Shown: positions 8,402-17,383, counted from the stretch's first letter. The stretch is 52,199 nucleotides of DNA from QYOJ01 sp964642545 (GCA_964642545.1 CAZXQU010000016.1:1-52199), one strand, 5' to 3'. The notes: generated from the sequence alone by a model not told the origin. Program-made: numbers and translations.

Positions 8402-10807
8402 TCAAAAATCAATCATAATCCCGATTGATGGGAGGATTGTACCGGTTAGGTTAGGGATGGTGCGCAATTCGTAGCGTTCGTTTCCTTCCAAATCGGTGTA
8501 TTTTATCACCGATCCGTCTGGCTGTGTATTGATCAGGATATCAGGAAGTTCGGCCTGTAAATTGAACAGGTTCTGAATATCCAGATAGAACATCAGCGAC
8601 CATTTTTTAAAATAGAACCCTTTGTCGACCCTGATATCGAGCTGGTTAAAGGAGGATAACCGAAGGGTGTTGAACTTTTCATAATCGAAGTATCCCCTGC
8701 CCTGCGCATCCCAGGCCGCGACCAGGCTTGACTTGTCTATATCGTAAGGCGTGTAAGGCGAACCTCCTGCAAACCGCCATTTTGCTCCAATCTCCCAGTG
8801 ATACTTGAATTTCCGTCCCACTGTAATATTGAAGAGGTTCCTGTTATCCCATGCCGATGGGATGTAATCCCCAAATGCGTTAGTGAATTCACTGCGCACG
8901 AAGGTATAGGAGAGGATGACATTGAATTTGAAGAGATCGGTATCGCGATAGAGTACTTCAAACCCATAGGCCCGTCCCGACGAAGTGGGTGTAACCGGTT
9001 CGGCACCAACAGCCCCGTAGTCTCCGCCTTTGCTGGCCATTGAGATGGAGTCGATGAGTGAGAAGGGATAATGGTTGTACCCTTTGTAGAAGCCCTCTAA
9101 AGAGATACGGGAGCTTCTGCGCGGAAGAAACTCAATCCCAAGGGCTACCTGGTCGGATGAGATGTAGCGAATTCCCAGGGAATCGTTGATGAGGGTTCCC
9201 CTATTGCCCCTGAATCCAAGGGTGGTATAGGGTGGTAACTGGTAATAGCGACCGATATTGAAATTCAGGAACCATTTGTCGGTAATGGCATAGGATGCCG
9301 AAAAGCGAGGCGAAAATTGATTCAAAAGGTTGGTCATTCTTTTTGCATAGCTGTTTGCATCTATCCTGATTCCCAGCGAGAGCTCCAGCTTCTCCCTGAA
9401 GAAATTTCGCGATACCTGTCCGTGCAGATGCCAGCGGAAGAAACTCAGGTAGGAGGAGTAGTCGAGGGTTCTCAATTCGTTGGCCAGATAAACTTTCTGG
9501 TACGTCTGGTTTTTATACTCCACTAAGTCAAGCCCGGCTCCATAGTTGATCTTCCATTTCGAAAGTTGGGTGACATTCTCGTAACGGATACGGCTGGCTA
9601 TCTCCCTTGATTTGTAATTCAGCAGCAGGCTGTCGGGAACCTCTATGTTATTCTTGTATTTGATCTCCTCGTTGTCCAGCATGCTCCGGCTCACCACCCA
9701 GTTGTCATATCCCTTTTTTCTGAAATGGGTATATACGAGTCCGATGGTATAGCTCCATTGGTTGTATTGGGGCAAGTATCCCAGGATATAGGTCTGGCCG
9801 GCATCCGGATCCTTGATGCCTGTATTCAGTTTGGATTTGTCCAGTGCGCCGATGGAGATAAGTGAGAGTTGGTCCTTGTTTTTGAATCTGATCTTGTACT
9901 TCAGCTGATAGTCATTATAAGTTGGCAGAAAGGGGAGTTTCAGGGCGGTAAAAAGAAGCTGCAGGTATGATCTCCGGACGGAGAAGACCAGGCTGGAATT
10001 TTTAGTGATGGGGCCATTGATGGTAAGACCAATATCACTTGACCCAATGGTAAAACGCCCTCCGAACTTTTCGCGGTTTCCATCAACCTGGTAAAGTTCC
10101 ATCACAGAGCTGAGTGCATTTCCCCGCTTTGCAGGGAAAGAGCCGGTATAGAGATCAACTTGCCTGATTAAGTCGGTGTTGATGATGCCAACCGGGCCTC
10201 CGGATGCCCCTTGAGTTGCAAAGTGATTGATATTTGGGATCTCCACGCCATCGAGGTAAAAGCTGTTTTCGCCAGGGCCCCCTCCGCGAACGATAAGGTC
10301 GTTACGGAACGAAACCGTTTGGGCTACTCCGGGAAGTGATTGAACCACCTTGGAGATATCACGATTTGCACCAGGACTCCGTTCAATATCCTGGATTGAA
10401 AGTGTTTGAAGCGACAGCGGACTCTCCTCTTTGCGAATGAAGGCATCGGGCTTGATCACCACATCTTCAAGGGTTACAGCCGCTTCATTCATGGGAATGT
10501 CAACAAAAACAGGATGCGAGCGGGTTACCAGGAAATCGGTGGTGGTGAATCTCTGGTAACCCACAAAAGAAGCAACCAGTCTCACATATCCGGGATCGAT
10601 CCCCGAGAGGGTATAGTTTCCATCAACATCACTGGTAGTACCAAGGGTTGGGTTTCCATCTACAATGATGTTGACAAAGGGAAGCGGCTCGTTGTTATTC
10701 TGATCATACACGCGTCCTTTCACTGCACCTGTTTGTGCCAAAAGTTGCGAAGAGAGAAGAAAAACTGAAAAAATGGCAGATAAAATGATGGATCTATATG
10801 ATTTCAT
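8402..10807 (-). CDS. TonB-dependent outer-membrane receptor with carboxypeptidase-regulatory-like domain
   Basis: An 801-residue protein: signal peptide (about 1-24, ending LLAQ), a CarboxypepD-reg-like beta-sandwich (about 27-115, GAVKGRVYDQNN to VGYQRF), a plug domain (about 125-245 with LIVRGGGPGENSFYLDG) and a 22-strand-type barrel ending in the aromatic SIGIMIDF. TonB-ExbBD would energise import of a ligand. There is no SusD partner and no sigma/anti-sigma pair beside it. It sits inside the string of acyl and glycan genes, 35 bases after the acyl-AMP ligase and 45 before the ACP, so it is probably co-transcribed with them. The ligand is unknown. Confidence 0.9.
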   Translation of the reverse strand: MKSYRSIILSAIFSVFLLSSQLLAQTGAVKGRVYDQNNNEPLPFVNIIVDGNPTLGTTSDVDGNYTLSGIDPGYVRLVASFVGYQRFTTTDFLVTRSHPVFVDIPMNEAAVTLEDVVIKPDAFIRKEESPLSLQTLSIQDIERSPGANRDISKVVQSLPGVAQTVSFRNDLIVRGGGPGENSFYLDGVEIPNINHFATQGASGGPVGIINTDLIRQVDLYTGSFPAKRGNALSSVMELYQVDGNREKFGGRFTIGSSDIGLTINGPITKNSSLVFSVRRSYLQLLFTALKLPFLPTYNDYQLKYKIRFKNKDQLSLISIGALDKSKLNTGIKDPDAGQTYILGYLPQYNQWSYTIGLVYTHFRKKGYDNWVVSRSMLDNEEIKYKNNIEVPDSLLLNYKSREIASRIRYENVTQLSKWKINYGAGLDLVEYKNQTYQKVYLANELRTLDYSSYLSFFRWHLHGQVSRNFFREKLELSLGIRIDANSYAKRMTNLLNQFSPRFSASYAITDKWFLNFNIGRYYQLPPYTTLGFRGNRGTLINDSLGIRYISSDQVALGIEFLPRRSSRISLEGFYKGYNHYPFSLIDSISMASKGGDYGAVGAEPVTPTSSGRAYGFEVLYRDTDLFKFNVILSYTFVRSEFTNAFGDYIPSAWDNRNLFNITVGRKFKYHWEIGAKWRFAGGSPYTPYDIDKSSLVAAWDAQGRGYFDYEKFNTLRLSSFNQLDIRVDKGFYFKKWSLMFYLDIQNLFNLQAELPDILINTQPDGSVIKYTDLEGNERYELRTIPNLTGTILPSIGIMIDF

Positions 10808-10842
10808 GTAGTTTTGCTCAATGATGATAATTTAGATTCATT

Positions 10843-12519
10843 CTATACAATTAGCATGCCAGACGAGAATTCTCCCTGCAAAAACCGGTTCACCATTTTA
10901 TATCGTTGAATTTTGCCGCTGGAGGTGCGGGGGATGTCTTTTGAACGAATGGGGATGAAGGTATCCGGGTGCAGTCCGAGGGTATTCTTCAGATGGTTGC
11001 GGATCTTCAGGAAGGTTTCGCGGGTGGCTTCATTATCGGAACCAACCAAGAAAATGAGCAGTTTGTCTCGTCCCTCTTTCTCGTCAAAATAGCCTGCAAT
11101 CACTACCTTCCCGGAAATTATTCCCTCAATGGAGTGGGTTACTGTTTCCAGATCGTGCGCGTAGAAATTGATGCCATTTACAAAAATTACGTCCTTCAAC
11201 CGGCCCATGATGAAGAGGTCTCCATTCAATAAAAATCCAAGATCTCCGGTATGCAACCAACCATCCTGGAAGGTTTGTTCCGTCACTTCTCTGTTCCGGT
11301 AATATCCCACAGAGGCATTTTCTCCGGAAACCTTAACCGAGCCTACAACCCTTTCTCCAACATCGGCTCCGGAATCATTGGTTATCTTTACCCTACAGTG
11401 CAAAAGAGGACGTCCCAGATTAACAAGTTCAATTACATTATCATCTTCCTGATCAGCAACCACTGCAAGTCCATCCCGTAGCAATGAAATCCGTTGGAAG
11501 CGTATGACACCAGCCTCTTCTTCAAGCGGAGCAAAGGTTACCGCCAAGGTTGCTTCGGCAAGGCCATAAGCAGGAAACATGGCTTCGGGACGCAAATTAA
11601 ATTCACTTAGATTATGAATAAAATCGGACATTATAGGGACAGAAATGGGTTCGGCGGCATTAAACACGACGCGAAGGTGAGATAAATCCCAGTCACCCTG
11701 TTTTCTTCGCTTGACAGATCTATTTACCAACATCTGACCGAAATTCGGACAACCACTGATCGACGTCCCTATCTCACTCATCATATCCAACCAGAGCGGA
11801 GGATTTTTCACAAAATCCATAGTATTGATCAAGTAATTCGAAGCCCCGCAATGAAGCGGGGATATGTGAAATCCAATCAATCCCATGTCATGGTATAATG
11901 GCATCCAACTAGTAATCACATCTTCAGGTTTCATCTCCAAGCCTGTAATTATATCGGCAGTGTTGATAATGATATTCCTGTGACTCAACATGACACCCTT
12001 TGGATCACCAGTACTTCCGGAAGAAAACTGAATTAATGCAAGATCATCCGGGTTTTGCTCAGGAAAATCCAGTACCGGATGTTCCCTGGAAAGAGCTAAA
12101 ACATCCAGCAGTCTTGACTCCGGGATTCCACTATTTGACCAACTCTTCAGATGTTCATGCGATAATATCACCCATGGATCCTGAAGAATCTTATAAATTT
12201 TTTGTGCTTTCTCTGCAGCTGGATTATATTCTGTAAATGTAAAAGGCGGCTGAAGAAGTGCTGGCACAATGCTCCCAATAAAACAGGCCCATATGATAGG
12301 AATAATCTCCTCGCAATCGGTAAGGGATAATATTATTTTATCACCCTTTGTAACTCCAGTCAAGTAGAATCCCTGAAGAATCCGCTTTGCTTTGTCAAGT
12401 AATTCGGGATATGTGTCAAAATGGATTGAACCATTGGGCCTTACATATCCCACTCCGTGATAGGGAAAGTTCTTTGCTGCATTGATCAACAGATCTGGTA
12501 GTAATTCTGGAATGCTCAT
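10843..12519 (-). CDS. AMP-dependent acyl ligase, fatty-acyl-AMP ligase (FAAL)-like
   Basis: A 558-residue ANL-superfamily adenylating enzyme. The P-loop FSSGSTGDPKG is at about 165-175, the GWLHTGDLGF core motif and GRLKDVIFVNGINFYAHDLE lie in the last third, and PRTSSGKIQRYK near the C-terminus contains the adenylation lysine. The NGINFYAHDLE style and overall length resemble FAALs, which pass acyl-AMP to an ACP, more than CoA ligases. An ACP gene in the same string supports that reading. The gene starts 18 bases after the stop of the GT-C/TPR gene. FAAL versus CoA ligase should be treated as probable, not proven. Confidence 0.82.
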   Translation of the reverse strand: MSIPELLPDLLINAAKNFPYHGVGYVRPNGSIHFDTYPELLDKAKRILQGFYLTGVTKGDKIILSLTDCEEIIPIIWACFIGSIVPALLQPPFTFTEYNPAAEKAQKIYKILQDPWVILSHEHLKSWSNSGIPESRLLDVLALSREHPVLDFPEQNPDDLALIQFSSGSTGDPKGVMLSHRNIIINTADIITGLEMKPEDVITSWMPLYHDMGLIGFHISPLHCGASNYLINTMDFVKNPPLWLDMMSEIGTSISGCPNFGQMLVNRSVKRRKQGDWDLSHLRVVFNAAEPISVPIMSDFIHNLSEFNLRPEAMFPAYGLAEATLAVTFAPLEEEAGVIRFQRISLLRDGLAVVADQEDDNVIELVNLGRPLLHCRVKITNDSGADVGERVVGSVKVSGENASVGYYRNREVTEQTFQDGWLHTGDLGFLLNGDLFIMGRLKDVIFVNGINFYAHDLETVTHSIEGIISGKVVIAGYFDEKEGRDKLLIFLVGSDNEATRETFLKIRNHLKNTLGLHPDTFIPIRSKDIPRTSSGKIQRYKMVNRFLQGEFSSGMLIV

Positions 12520-12537
12520 AGCAACGAATGAAAATTT

Positions 12538-14559
12538 TTATTGGTCGACCACTTCCGAAGCCTTCTGCTGGTAGTAGACCGATTTCAGGGTATCGCCCTG
12601 GCTCTTGTAGAGATTACTCAGATGCACGCATCCTTCGAATGTTACCCTTCGGTTGATGGCCTCTTCGTAGTATTCAATGGCTACAGTTGTATCTCCTGTC
12701 TGGAGGATGTAGTTTCCGATGTTGATGAATGGGACATCCATGTTTGGCGAGCTTTTCAGCACTGCCAGGTTCATATCGATGGCTTTCTGGATATCGCCCA
12801 TGTCGTTGTATACATTGGCAAGCGCGAAGTAGGCTTTTATCTGCTGCGGATTTCCCCGGAGGATGGTCGAATAGCACCAGGCGGCACTATCAAATTTCCT
12901 GACCTCTTTGTAAGCCATGCCGAGATTTACCCAGGCGGGTTCCAGGTCCCTGTTTACATCGATAGCCCTTTTCAGGAAAAGGATTGCCGAATCGGGGTCT
13001 TTGTCGAAGTAGAGGTAAACTGTGCCCAGGTCATTCAACGTTTGGTAGTTCCGGGGATAGATCCTCACCGACTGCAGGAAGTGGTTCTTCATGGTCTCCA
13101 GTTTGAACTGATTTACGTTGCCATACTGTCTGAAATTGGGATCCTGGTATGTTGTACGCATGAGTAAACCGGCATACTGTGTATTCGCCATGGCTGAGTT
13201 CGTCAGGTATGGAATATCTTTGGTATAGAGATCCATAAGACTTCTCCATTCGCGGTTTCGGTTAACTGTGAGTGCGACATATGGGATCAGAACCAGCATA
13301 ATGACAACAAGTATCTTGACACGGGCGTCAAACTCGATGGTGAGAGAGTTTGGTTCGGTTTTGAAGATCTTGAAAATAGACCAAACCAGAGCAATAGAGA
13401 AGCCCAGTGAAGCAGCAAATACAAAGCGCTCCCCAATGATGCCAACCACCGGGATCAGGATGTTCGAATACATCGAAATGAAGATCAGGTACCAGAGGAT
13501 GGCAAATGAGATTACTTTCTTCTCACGCAAGTTGAAGAGTGCATAGATCAGGATTCCAACATAGAGGATGAAAGAAAGGAACGCCCAAATGCTGGTCGGT
13601 GTTGTGAGCGGAATCATGTCGTATCCATAATAGAATAGCAGAGGATGCGGGTAGACCAGGATTCTGAGGTAAAATAGAAGCGAGACCAATCCTGTTCCCA
13701 ATCGGTAAAGCAGTCCCTTCTCCACAAAGAGTGGGTTCTCCATCATGCTGGTCATACGCTCACCTGCCGGCAGGAACCATTTCGGTCCCATCTGGGAAAA
13801 CACTGCCAGAACAACAAATACGACAAAAATCGGAATGTACTGTTTTGGCTTCAGATCGGTGAAGAAATAGAGTGCCATTGGATAGATCAGTACAAAGGGG
13901 AGGATCGATGCCTTCGACAGGTAGCCCACAACAAAAACAATCACCGCCGGCAGAATGTACCAGAGGTTTCGGGTATCTGCATATTTTAGCAGGAGATAGA
14001 GAGTCCCCAGTCCGCAAAGAAACGCCAGCATCTCATCCCGATTCTTCAAACTTGCCACAACTTCGGTATGTACCGGATGCGCCATAAAGACCAAGGTGAT
14101 TAAAAATGGGAAGAGGATATTGTGGTCTTTCAGCATCCGCTTCAGGATGAAAAAGAGGAGTGTTGAGAGCAGAAAATAGATCAGAACATTCACAGCATGG
14201 CTTCTGCCAGGACTATCCTGCTTATAGATCTGATATTCAATGGCATAGGTGAGCTTTACGATGGGCCGGTAGTCGGTTACGTTGTCGCTCACATTCCCTT
14301 TTTGATCGATGTAATGGGTAGTGAAAATCTCAGGGATTGCAGCCAACCCTTTCCGGATCATCTCGTTGTTGGTGACAAACTCGTCATCAACGGCGTATTT
14401 GTTGAGGATCGTATTCCCGTAAAGAATATAAGCCCAAATGAAGAAAAAGAGAACGATGTACCAGTTGGCCTTTCTGGAATTATAGGGAGCATTCAGCATC
14501 TGGCCAATGGTCTTAGATTTAATATTCTTTATCTTTTCGGGAGAGGCCTGTTTCTTCAT
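12538..14559 (-). CDS. TMTC-like GT-C membrane glycosyltransferase with C-terminal TPR repeats
   Basis: A 673-residue protein with about 11 membrane helices (residues ~33-425) followed by TPR units (~500-665). The first periplasmic loop carries VDDEFV (Asp58-Asp59), the acidic pair used by GT-C enzymes with polyprenyl-phosphate-sugar donors. Later motifs (YRPIVKLTYAIEY, HAVNVLIYF, AHPVHTEVVASLKNRDEML) match the DUF1736/TMTC family, whose eukaryotic members are O-mannosyltransferases. It is therefore a candidate protein or glycan glycosyltransferase on the periplasmic side. It is 25 bases after rsmA and 18 before the acyl-AMP ligase. A DPM1-like GT2 that could make its donor is in the same string. 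Confidence 0.82.
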   Translation of the reverse strand: MKKQASPEKIKNIKSKTIGQMLNAPYNSRKANWYIVLFFFIWAYILYGNTILNKYAVDDEFVTNNEMIRKGLAAIPEIFTTHYIDQKGNVSDNVTDYRPIVKLTYAIEYQIYKQDSPGRSHAVNVLIYFLLSTLLFFILKRMLKDHNILFPFLITLVFMAHPVHTEVVASLKNRDEMLAFLCGLGTLYLLLKYADTRNLWYILPAVIVFVVGYLSKASILPFVLIYPMALYFFTDLKPKQYIPIFVVFVVLAVFSQMGPKWFLPAGERMTSMMENPLFVEKGLLYRLGTGLVSLLFYLRILVYPHPLLFYYGYDMIPLTTPTSIWAFLSFILYVGILIYALFNLREKKVISFAILWYLIFISMYSNILIPVVGIIGERFVFAASLGFSIALVWSIFKIFKTEPNSLTIEFDARVKILVVIMLVLIPYVALTVNRNREWRSLMDLYTKDIPYLTNSAMANTQYAGLLMRTTYQDPNFRQYGNVNQFKLETMKNHFLQSVRIYPRNYQTLNDLGTVYLYFDKDPDSAILFLKRAIDVNRDLEPAWVNLGMAYKEVRKFDSAAWCYSTILRGNPQQIKAYFALANVYNDMGDIQKAIDMNLAVLKSSPNMDVPFINIGNYILQTGDTTVAIEYYEEAINRRVTFEGCVHLSNLYKSQGDTLKSVYYQQKASEVVDQ

Positions 14560-14584
14560 TCCCTGAAATTTGATCGTAAAGGTA

Positions 14585-15436
14585 CTATTTTTCTATCCTC
14601 TCCGGATGGAGCATCTGTGCCAGTCTGACAAAATCGGCAACAGGCAGCTGCTCTGGCCGAAGATCAAAAATGGGATCATTGAGTTGCGAAAATCCTGCTG
14701 GCACAAGCTTCCGAAGTGAGTTTCGGAGAGTCTTCCGGCGCTGGTTGAATGCGGTCTTCACTACCGTGACCCAAAATTTTTCGTCGCAGTCGAGTGACTG
14801 AACCTCATTCCGAACAAACCGTATCACCGCTGATTTCACTCTTGGTGGTGGGGTAAACACCGACTCATTCACAGTGAAGAGGTACTCGATCCGGTAAAAT
14901 GCTTGAAGAAGAACACTTAGGATTCCATAAACCTTCGATCCGGGCGGAGAGGCAATTCGCATTGCAACCTCTTTCTGGAACATACCCGTTACCTCCTTCA
15001 CCAGGTCTCTGTATTCCAGCACCCGAAAGAGGATCTGGGAAGAGATGTTATAGGGGAAGTTGCCGAGGATCTGGATGCCGGATGGCGCCCCTAAATCCCC
15101 TGAAGGGGACTTACTCCCCTCCCTTGTTGGGGAGGGGTCGGGGGTGGGGTAAACATTGAACCTCTGGAGATCCAGTTTCAAAAAATCCGCCTCAATCAGC
15201 CGGTCAGTTATGGTTGGATGGAGTTGTTTCAGGAAGGCCACTGATTCCCGGTCGATCTCCACGAACCAGGGATCGAACAAAGGGTTTTCAAGTAGGTACT
15301 TGCTCAGGACGCCTTTCCCCGGGCCGATCTCAATCACAAGCGGAATGGCCGGATTGAGAGCATCGACGATCTTCCGGGCGATGTTTTCATCGTTCAGGAA
15401 ATGCTGGCCGAGGAATTTTTTGGGGCGAACGGTCAT
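14585..15436 (-). CDS. rsmA: 16S rRNA (adenine1518-N6/adenine1519-N6) dimethyltransferase, with an in-frame repeat insertion
   Basis: RsmA/KsgA dimethylates two adenines in the 3' hairpin of 16S rRNA using S-adenosylmethionine. Family motifs are intact: KKFLGQHFLND at the start, the SAM loop EIGPGKG (36-42), DFLKLDL (84-90), the catalytic NFPY (126-129; NLPY in most), FTPPPRVKSAVIR and FNQRRKTLRNSL. Between DFLKLDL and NFPY lie about 26 residues (95-120, beginning VYPTPDPSPTREG) encoded by a copy of the C-rich repeat; normal homologues have only about five residues there. All flanking motifs remain in frame, so the enzyme may be active with an extended surface loop. Confidence 0.93.
   Translation of the reverse strand: MTVRPKKFLGQHFLNDENIARKIVDALNPAIPLVIEIGPGKGVLSKYLLENPLFDPWFVEIDRESVAFLKQLHPTITDRLIEADFLKLDLQRFNVYPTPDPSPTREGSKSPSGDLGAPSGIQILGNFPYNISSQILFRVLEYRDLVKEVTGMFQKEVAMRIASPPGSKVYGILSVLLQAFYRIEYLFTVNESVFTPPPRVKSAVIRFVRNEVQSLDCDEKFWVTVVKTAFNQRRKTLRNSLRKLVPAGFSQLNDPIFDLRPEQLPVADFVRLAQMLHPERIEK
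15077..15154. repeat. C-rich palindromic repeat inserted in frame in rsmA (copy 3)
   Basis: It reads CCCCTAAATCCCCTGAAGGG and then GACTTACTCCCC and a G-rich run on the plus strand, clearly related to the elements at 1453 and 23119. Translated on the minus strand it gives a Pro/Ser/Gly-rich loop without a stop. The TAA-bearing frames of the repeat are avoided in this orientation. Confidence 0.85.
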
Positions 15437-15442
15437 AATTAA

Positions 15443-15505
15443 ATGGTGAAATAGTGAAATAGTGAAAAAATAATTCGTAATTCTTAACTGTTAATTCGTA
15501 ATTGA
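15443..15505. repeat. 8-base array followed by 7-base array, rsmA leader / TPR gene 3' end
   Basis: Three 8-base units (atggtgaa, atagtgaa, atagtgaa) at 15443-15466 lie 7 bases upstream of the rsmA start. They are followed by five 7-base units (taattcg, taattct, taactgt, taattcg, taattga) at 15471-15505. The 7-base array overlaps the end of the upstream TPR gene and encodes its last residues and the TAA stop at 15491-15493. Confidence 0.75.
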
Positions 15506-17383
15506 AACGTTGTCCCCCCGAAGCATCCTGTATCTCTTCCTCGCATCTATCGTGTAAATGCTCGACGGATATCTCTCCAGTAGGCGGGCGTAGAGTTCCA
15601 TGGCAGCAGTCGGATCGTTCATCTCCCGTTCACGCAGTCCGGCCTCAAGAAAGAGGGCACGGTCGGCAGTGACTTCATCCGGAAAGTCAGTAGTGATTTT
15701 GTGAAGCAGGCTGTCGGCGATGTTGTATTCGACAAGTTTCATATAGATGCCGGCTTTTTTAAGCAGCACATCATCGAGCAACGGGTGGTATCCGAAAAGA
15801 AGTGGAATTGAGTCCAGTAGCTCCAAAGCTTCCTGGTTCTGGTTCTTGAACGAAAGCAGGTCGGCCCTGGCATATATAAATAAGCCGATGGTGGTGGAGT
15901 CGGGGTCGAAATTCTCCCCGATCAGGATAGAAAGTGCCAGTGCATCGTTGGCGATCAGCTTGTCAGTGGCAGCTTTCAGGATGTCGGCCTGTGCTTTGGC
16001 CCACCCAAACTCGCCGATGTAAAAAGAGAGTTTCGTGTTTTTAAACTTGGCTGTCTGCCCCAGCACATCGTATTTAAAATCCTGGTATACCTGCTGGTAG
16101 AGCAATGTCGCCTCCCAAACATCCCCAAAAAGCAGCAGGATATCACCTAACTCCAGTTTGCAGAAAGCTTTCTCTTTCGTCCCTATATCTTTCATCTCAA
16201 TGGCGCGGTATAGAATCTCTTGTGCCTCATCTGGTTTTGCCAGGTAAAATGCATCCAGGTGAGCCAGGTTCTGCATCAGGGTTACCGATGTCCTGTTCTC
16301 ACCCACATTCTCCAGGGTCTGAAGAAACTCTTCTTCCAGATGTGAAAGTTCCTTCTCCGATGGAATCCCATGCGTGGTTAGGTTCAGAAACCTGGTATTG
16401 ACCAGTTCCACCCGGCTGATGTCGTAATAGGGATAGGCCTCCCCTTTCCCTGCCAGATAAGTATAGGCGTCGAGAGCCACCTGATACTGATCGTTGGCCA
16501 CAGCTAGCTGGGCTAGCTGCAGGATACGATCCCCCTGCTCCTGCCTCCGGCGGTCGAGTGCTTTCGCCTGGGTCAGGGCCAGTTCAAAGTCCCTCTGCTG
16601 GATGGAATACCACCAGAGCAGGTCGGAATAGGCAGGATTGTCAGGATTCCGCTGAACACGCGTAAGCAGGGCATTTCTGAACTGCTCGTTTTTGGTGTTC
16701 TCCGGATCATCAACCAAAACGGTGGCCAACCTGTCCTGAACTGTATTCAAATAGGTTTCGTTCACCTCCAGAAGATTGAGGTACTCTTCAAACATCCCGG
16801 TGAAGTTGCCAGTCCGCTGATAAATATTCGCCAGCTCGAAGCTGAACGGATAAGCCCCTTTCAGCATCTCCCTCCCTTTGAGATAGACCTCTGCGGCGTA
16901 GCCGTTTTCTCCCTTTAGGATAAAAGCATTAGCCAGGTCAAAGATCTGCTGCTGGTCTGGACCCAACTCCTTCAGTGCCTCATCATAAAGCTTCCGGGCT
17001 TTATCCACATCTCCCTCCCTGTAGTGTAGATACCCCAGATCCACCAGATACTTAATTGCCCTTGGGTCATTCTTTCGTTGTCTCTTGATGAGTTTCTCGG
17101 CTTCCTTGTACTCCTTCAGTTCTATCAAACAATGGAAGTAGTACATGTAATAAAAGGAGGATGGTTGCTCTTTATATAGCTTCTCATACAATTCAATCGC
17201 CTTTTCGTAGTCCCTGGCCTGAAAAAACCGCATGGCGAGTTGTTGGTCACTTACCTGAGGCTGTGCCTGTTGCTGAAAGGGCAGGACTTTTGGAGCAGAA
17301 GATGGAAGATTCTGACCGTAAGACGTGAGACGTAAGACGTGAGACGTAAGAATAATCAAGAGGATGAAAGATGCATACTTCAT
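15491..17383 (-). CDS. Exported TPR-repeat protein
   Basis: A 630-residue protein made almost wholly of helical TPR-like pairs (for example DYEKAIELYEKLYKEQPSSF, LVDLGYLHYREGDVDKARK, ATLLYQQVYQDF). The N-terminus is a signal peptide (MKYASFILLIIL) with probable cleavage after SYG. Residues 12-24 of that signal are encoded by a 7-base tandem repeat, and the last residues and stop come from another. TPR proteins of this size in Bacteroidota are usually periplasmic or envelope scaffolds; no enzymatic domain is visible. It starts 6 bases after the M20 amidohydrolase stop, so the two are probably one transcript. The function is otherwise unknown. Confidence 0.75.
   Translation of the reverse strand: MKYASFILLIILTSHVLRLTSYGQNLPSSAPKVLPFQQQAQPQVSDQQLAMRFFQARDYEKAIELYEKLYKEQPSSFYYMYYFHCLIELKEYKEAEKLIKRQRKNDPRAIKYLVDLGYLHYREGDVDKARKLYDEALKELGPDQQQIFDLANAFILKGENGYAAEVYLKGREMLKGAYPFSFELANIYQRTGNFTGMFEEYLNLLEVNETYLNTVQDRLATVLVDDPENTKNEQFRNALLTRVQRNPDNPAYSDLLWWYSIQQRDFELALTQAKALDRRRQEQGDRILQLAQLAVANDQYQVALDAYTYLAGKGEAYPYYDISRVELVNTRFLNLTTHGIPSEKELSHLEEEFLQTLENVGENRTSVTLMQNLAHLDAFYLAKPDEAQEILYRAIEMKDIGTKEKAFCKLELGDILLLFGDVWEATLLYQQVYQDFKYDVLGQTAKFKNTKLSFYIGEFGWAKAQADILKAATDKLIANDALALSILIGENFDPDSTTIGLFIYARADLLSFKNQNQEALELLDSIPLLFGYHPLLDDVLLKKAGIYMKLVEYNIADSLLHKITTDFPDEVTADRALFLEAGLREREMNDPTAAMELYARLLERYPSSIYTIDARKRYRMLRGDNVSITN
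17314..17348. repeat. 7-base tandem array within a signal-peptide coding region
   Basis: Five units (gaccgta, agacgtg, agacgta, agacgtg, agacgta) give 35 bases. On the minus strand they encode the second half of the hydrophobic core and the cleavage region of the TPR protein signal peptide (TSHVLRLTSYGQ). Confidence 0.8.

Noticed and set aside
14961..14995. Further TGCAACC site in rsmA as an ECF promoter
   Set aside because: It is inside coding DNA and has no CGAC block at the 15-base spacing.
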